8,411 nucleotides of DNA, taken from the NCBI GenBank assembly GCA_947176045.1, contig CAMWPF010000052.1, positions 1 to 8,411 on the forward strand. Reading direction: 5' to 3'. This document shows, piece after piece, positions 6,352-8,411 of the stretch. The translations under genes were made by a program, and so were the position numbers. The notes below the pieces were generated by a model. It worked only from the letters and a program-made list of their open reading frames with translations. It had not been told where the DNA came from and did not search any database. Source of the stretch: an uncultured Treponema sp. GTDB taxonomy: Bacteria; Spirochaetota; Spirochaetia; Treponematales; Treponemataceae. Numbering within the stretch: position 1 is the first letter of the stretch; each line of letters starts with the position of its first letter.

Positions 6352-6557
6352 CCAAAGAGTTTGTTCCAGACAAGGCGGTTGTCGGGAACAACGAGGACAA
6401 TTCCTTATGCACGGGCGTATGCGGGCGGCGGAAGCTGTCGTTCCTCCGTCCGGAAGGCGGAAAATTTCCGCCCGCCAGGCGGCACTCGTTTTGTGCTGCG
6501 TGTGTGGATAAGGCGGCGGCGCCTGCGCTGTTGCATCGCGCGCCGGCCGTTTTTCAA
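6352..6557 (-). other. Long structured leader between the glycine aptamer and the last hairpin
   Basis: About 200 transcribed bases hold no supported gene. The clearest element is a hairpin at 6361-6391: TTGTTCC/GGAACAA plus GACAA/TTGTC around a CCGCC loop, with one mismatch. A 17-base inverted repeat lies at 6456-6472 (GGCGGAAA around one base, then TTTCCGCC). Just after the aptamer, CGGCGC pairs with GCGCCG around 17 bases. None has a T tract, so none looks like a terminator alone. These elements may form the riboswitch expression platform. Confidence 0.5.
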
Positions 6558-6635
6558 CTCTGTCCTTTGTGCCTGAGATATCGGCGCTGCGCGCTTTAAC
6601 CCTTCGGCGCTCCGTGTTCGGGAGACTCTCCAGAG
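6558..6635 (-). promoter_or_regulatory. Glycine riboswitch aptamer (gcvT type)
   Basis: The minus strand shows the diagnostic core of the glycine riboswitch. P1 is formed by CTCTG (6631-6635) and CAGAG (6558-6562). It contains GGAGAG, a small CTCC/GGAG hairpin and the conserved GCGCCGAAGG. A GCGC-GCA-GCGC hairpin follows, then the highly conserved ATCTCAGGCA and AAAGGACAGAG. It binds glycine. Only one complete aptamer is visible, so this is a singlet rather than the common tandem. It lies in the leader of an alanine/glycine symporter, a known association for this class. In Streptococcus pyogenes, a riboswitch before a similar transporter turns expression off when glycine is high, and an off switch is my expectation here too. 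Confidence 0.93.
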
Positions 6636-6671
6636 AATCGGCGGTCAACGACGTTGCGCGCCGACAGGAAG

Positions 6672-6700
6672 AAGCTAGCATATTTGTTTTTTTTTGACAA
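6672..6700 (-). promoter_or_regulatory. Probable promoter of the riboswitch-symporter transcript
   Basis: On the minus strand, TTGTCA (6695-6700, one mismatch from TTGACA) lies 17 bases before TAGCTT (6672-6677). The latter is a weak -10, but TG sits one base upstream of it (extended -10). The spacer is a pronounced A tract (part of nine consecutive A). Transcription would start near 6665, some 30 bases before the riboswitch P1 stem. The weak -10 leaves doubt. Confidence 0.45.
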
Positions 6701-6869
6701 GGAGCTGCATCAGGCGGAGAAAATAACAGGCTGCTTTTTAATGAGTAGAATTTATTTTGGAAATGCAGTAAAATGGACGACAAATCGACAGTTTTTGTCA
6801 TTTTTTTTCTTGAAGGTGCGGCGGATTTTGAACGGCGCCGCCTTTATTCGCTTTGCAACGGAGAACAGT
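6701..6869 (+). other. Upstream region of the acyl-CoA synthetase: candidate promoter and two hairpins
   Basis: No gene is seen in this AT-richer stretch. A TAAAAT (6769-6774) resembles a -10 but has no good -35. A perfect TTGACA at 6694-6699 lacks a good -10 at normal spacing. A weak 6-bp stem GACAAA/TTTGTC (6779-6799) is followed by eight T (6801-6808), a possible weak terminator or attenuator. A GC-rich hairpin (6813-6845; GCGGCG/CGCCGC, extended by AAGG/CTTT around a one-base bulge) ends about 15 bases before the GGAGAA ribosome site (6860-6865). Regulatory meaning is unproven. Confidence 0.4.
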
Positions 6870-8411
6870 ATGTATTCAACAGTGCCGCAGATGCTGTATG
6901 AGAAGGCGCAGTTAATTCCCGACACCGCCATCCAGCTTTCAAAAGACAAATCCGGAACGTTCCAGCCAGTCTCCTACGGCGAATTTGCCGGGCGGATGCT
7001 GGATTTCGGCGCAGGCCTGCGCGCCATCGGAGCCGCGTCCGGCGAGCATATCGGACTTATCAGCGACAACCGGAAGGAATGGCTTGTCTGCAGCATGGGA
7101 ATCATGGCGGCCGGCTGCTGCGACATCCCGCGCGGCAGCGAGGCGACGGTCAAGGACTTGTCGTACATCTTGAGCTTTGCAGAATGCCGCACCGTCGTCG
7201 CAGAGGGCGGGTACAGCTTCAGGAAGATTCTGGAATGCCGCGCTGAAAATCCGAACCTTGCGAACGTCATACTGATTGATCCGTCGGAGCATGAGACCGG
7301 CGGCGCTGAGCTGGACGGACTTCGGATCTTCAGCTATGACGAAATCATTGAAAAGGGAAGGGAATTCCGCGCCGGACATCCGGGACAGGCCGAGGAGCTG
7401 CTTGCCGCGGGAACTGGGGAAGACACGGCGACCATCATCTTCACATCCGGGACGACGGGTACGCCGAAGGGCGTCGAGCTGACGCATCGGAATTTCATCT
7501 GCCAGCTCAAGGATCTTTCCGCGTTCTATCCGATCAAGGAAGGCGACCGGATCCTCTGCGTCCTGCCGGTCTGGCACGTCTATGAGCGCGAAATGGAAAA
7601 CCTGTTCGTCTACCTCGGCGCGACGCTCTGCTATTCAAAGCCGGTCGTTTCGATGATGCTGTCCGACATGAAGAAGGTTTCGCCGCAGTTCCTCGCCTGC
7701 GTGCCGCGGATTTGGGACGGACTCTACAAGGCGATCCAGAAGCAGGTCGGCGCGGACGCCCCCGCGAACTGGCTGCTGTTCAAGACACTCGTCGGCGCGA
7801 CGTCCACAATCCGCTCGTTCTACGACATCATCCACGGGCGGAACCAGCAGTTCAAGAAGCCGCTGTTCATCATGAAGATTCTGAACAAGGCGCTGTACCT
7901 GCCGATTCTGTTCCTGCTTCCATTCCGGGCGCTGGGCGAGATCCGCTTCTTCGCGAAGGCGCGGGAGGCGTTCGGCGGCAGCTTCAAGATGGGGAAGTCC
8001 GGCGGCGGCGGCCTTCCTCCGAAAATCGACCGCTTCTTCAATTCCATCGGCATCCGGCTCATGGAAGGCTACGGACTGACGGAGACGGCGCCGATGTGCT
8101 GCATGAGGAACTACAGGAAGCCGGTGCTCGGCACCATCGGGCGGATCCTGCCGTTCTGCGAGGGGCGCGTCGTCGACCGCCATGGAAAGGAGTGCGCGCC
8201 GGGGCAGCTCGGCGTCCTGTACATCCGCGGTCCGAACGTCATGAAGGGCTACTACAAGCAGCCGGAGCTGACGGCGCAGGTCGTTTCCGAGGGCTGGTTC
8301 AATACGGGCGACTTGGTGATCCGGACGTACAAGGGTGAAATTCTGGTGAAGGGACGGCCGAAGGCCACGATCGTCCTCCGTTCCGGCGAAAATGTCGAGC
8401 CGTTCCCGTTG
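6870..8411 (+). CDS. Long-chain acyl-CoA synthetase (AMP-forming), 3' truncated
   Basis: This enzyme activates fatty acids to acyl-CoA through an acyl-adenylate (ANL superfamily, FadD/Faa type), supplying phospholipid synthesis from scavenged fatty acids or degradation. The first 514 residues lie in the window and the frame is open at the right edge. The full family length is usually about 600-650. Motifs in order: FTSGTTGTPKG (191-201, phosphate-binding loop), LPVWHVYERE (232-241), GYGLTET (400-406, adenylate binding), TGDL (479-482), and KGRPKATIVLRSGENVEP (494-511, hinge region). The catalytic lysine near the C-terminus lies beyond the window. The ATG at 6870 follows GGAGAA at 6860-6865, four bases away. 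The gene is divergent from the glycine-controlled symporter, with no sign of shared function. Confidence 0.95.
   Translation, partial: MYSTVPQMLYEKAQLIPDTAIQLSKDKSGTFQPVSYGEFAGRMLDFGAGLRAIGAASGEHIGLISDNRKEWLVCSMGIMAAGCCDIPRGSEATVKDLSYILSFAECRTVVAEGGYSFRKILECRAENPNLANVILIDPSEHETGGAELDGLRIFSYDEIIEKGREFRAGHPGQAEELLAAGTGEDTATIIFTSGTTGTPKGVELTHRNFICQLKDLSAFYPIKEGDRILCVLPVWHVYEREMENLFVYLGATLCYSKPVVSMMLSDMKKVSPQFLACVPRIWDGLYKAIQKQVGADAPANWLLFKTLVGATSTIRSFYDIIHGRNQQFKKPLFIMKILNKALYLPILFLLPFRALGEIRFFAKAREAFGGSFKMGKSGGGGLPPKIDRFFNSIGIRLMEGYGLTETAPMCCMRNYRKPVLGTIGRILPFCEGRVVDRHGKECAPGQLGVLYIRGPNVMKGYYKQPELTAQVVSEGWFNTGDLVIRTYKGEILVKGRPKATIVLRSGENVEPFPL

Noticed and set aside
6405..6536. 43-codon frame in the riboswitch leader (minus strand, ATG at 6536)
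   Set aside because: There is no ribosome site, the composition is Arg/Pro-rich, and it lies in a structured leader. A leader peptide cannot be excluded but nothing supports it.
6361..6557. Second glycine aptamer in tandem
   Set aside because: I searched for a second CGAAGG...CTCAGGCA...GGACAG core and did not see one, so the riboswitch is called a singlet.
6289..6801. 171-residue N-terminal extension of the symporter
   Set aside because: It covers the riboswitch and leader hairpins. The family N-terminus and the strong Shine-Dalgarno place the start at 6288.
6939..7577. 212-codon minus-strand frame across the acyl-CoA synthetase
   Set aside because: It is antisense to an unmistakable AMP-binding enzyme and shows no motif of its own.

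Overview
The window looks like an ordinary chromosomal stretch of a GC-rich spirochaete, most likely a host-associated or rumen-type Treponema. I infer this from three things: a tandem pair of TlyC/CNNM-type CBS proteins, a spirochaete-style long-chain acyl-CoA synthetase, and an outer-membrane omptin beside a pseudouridine synthase. The genus is inference, because there is no rRNA or other marker gene here. Six protein genes are supported, two of them cut by the window edges. There is no mobile element, CRISPR array, tRNA or rRNA.

Layout. On the + strand, bases 1-2424 hold two tandem CNNM/CorC-type membrane proteins (DUF21, CBS pair, CorC_HlyC domain) joined by a GTGA overlap. The second is a divergent paralogue that has lost several signature residues. 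It runs tail-to-tail into a minus-strand cluster, and its last codons overlap the end of an omptin-family outer-membrane protease gene (2393-3445). The omptin gene is itself coupled by an ATGA overlap to an upstream RluA-type pseudouridine synthase (3442-4203). Upstream of that is a NimA-like flavin split-barrel protein (4259-4741). Next is an intrinsic terminator (4791-4822), and then an AGCS-family Na+:alanine/glycine symporter (4834-6288).

The symporter has a long 5' leader (about 6289-6665) that begins with a well-conserved glycine riboswitch aptamer (6558-6635). A series of hairpins follows, and the last one (6313-6351) sits just before the ribosome binding site. Glycine therefore probably controls synthesis of its own transporter. 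Divergently on the + strand, a long-chain acyl-CoA synthetase (AMP-forming) starts at 6870 and runs off the right edge.

The most unusual signal is the pair of promoters for the NimA-like and RluA genes. In both, a good -10 element ends only 6-7 bases before the ATG that protein conservation favours. Both mRNAs should therefore be leaderless. The other candidates for a second look are the omptin with its Asp-Asp/Asp-His catalytic set intact in a probable LPS-free spirochaete, and the unusually long expression platform of the glycine riboswitch. I found no convincing new multi-gene system.
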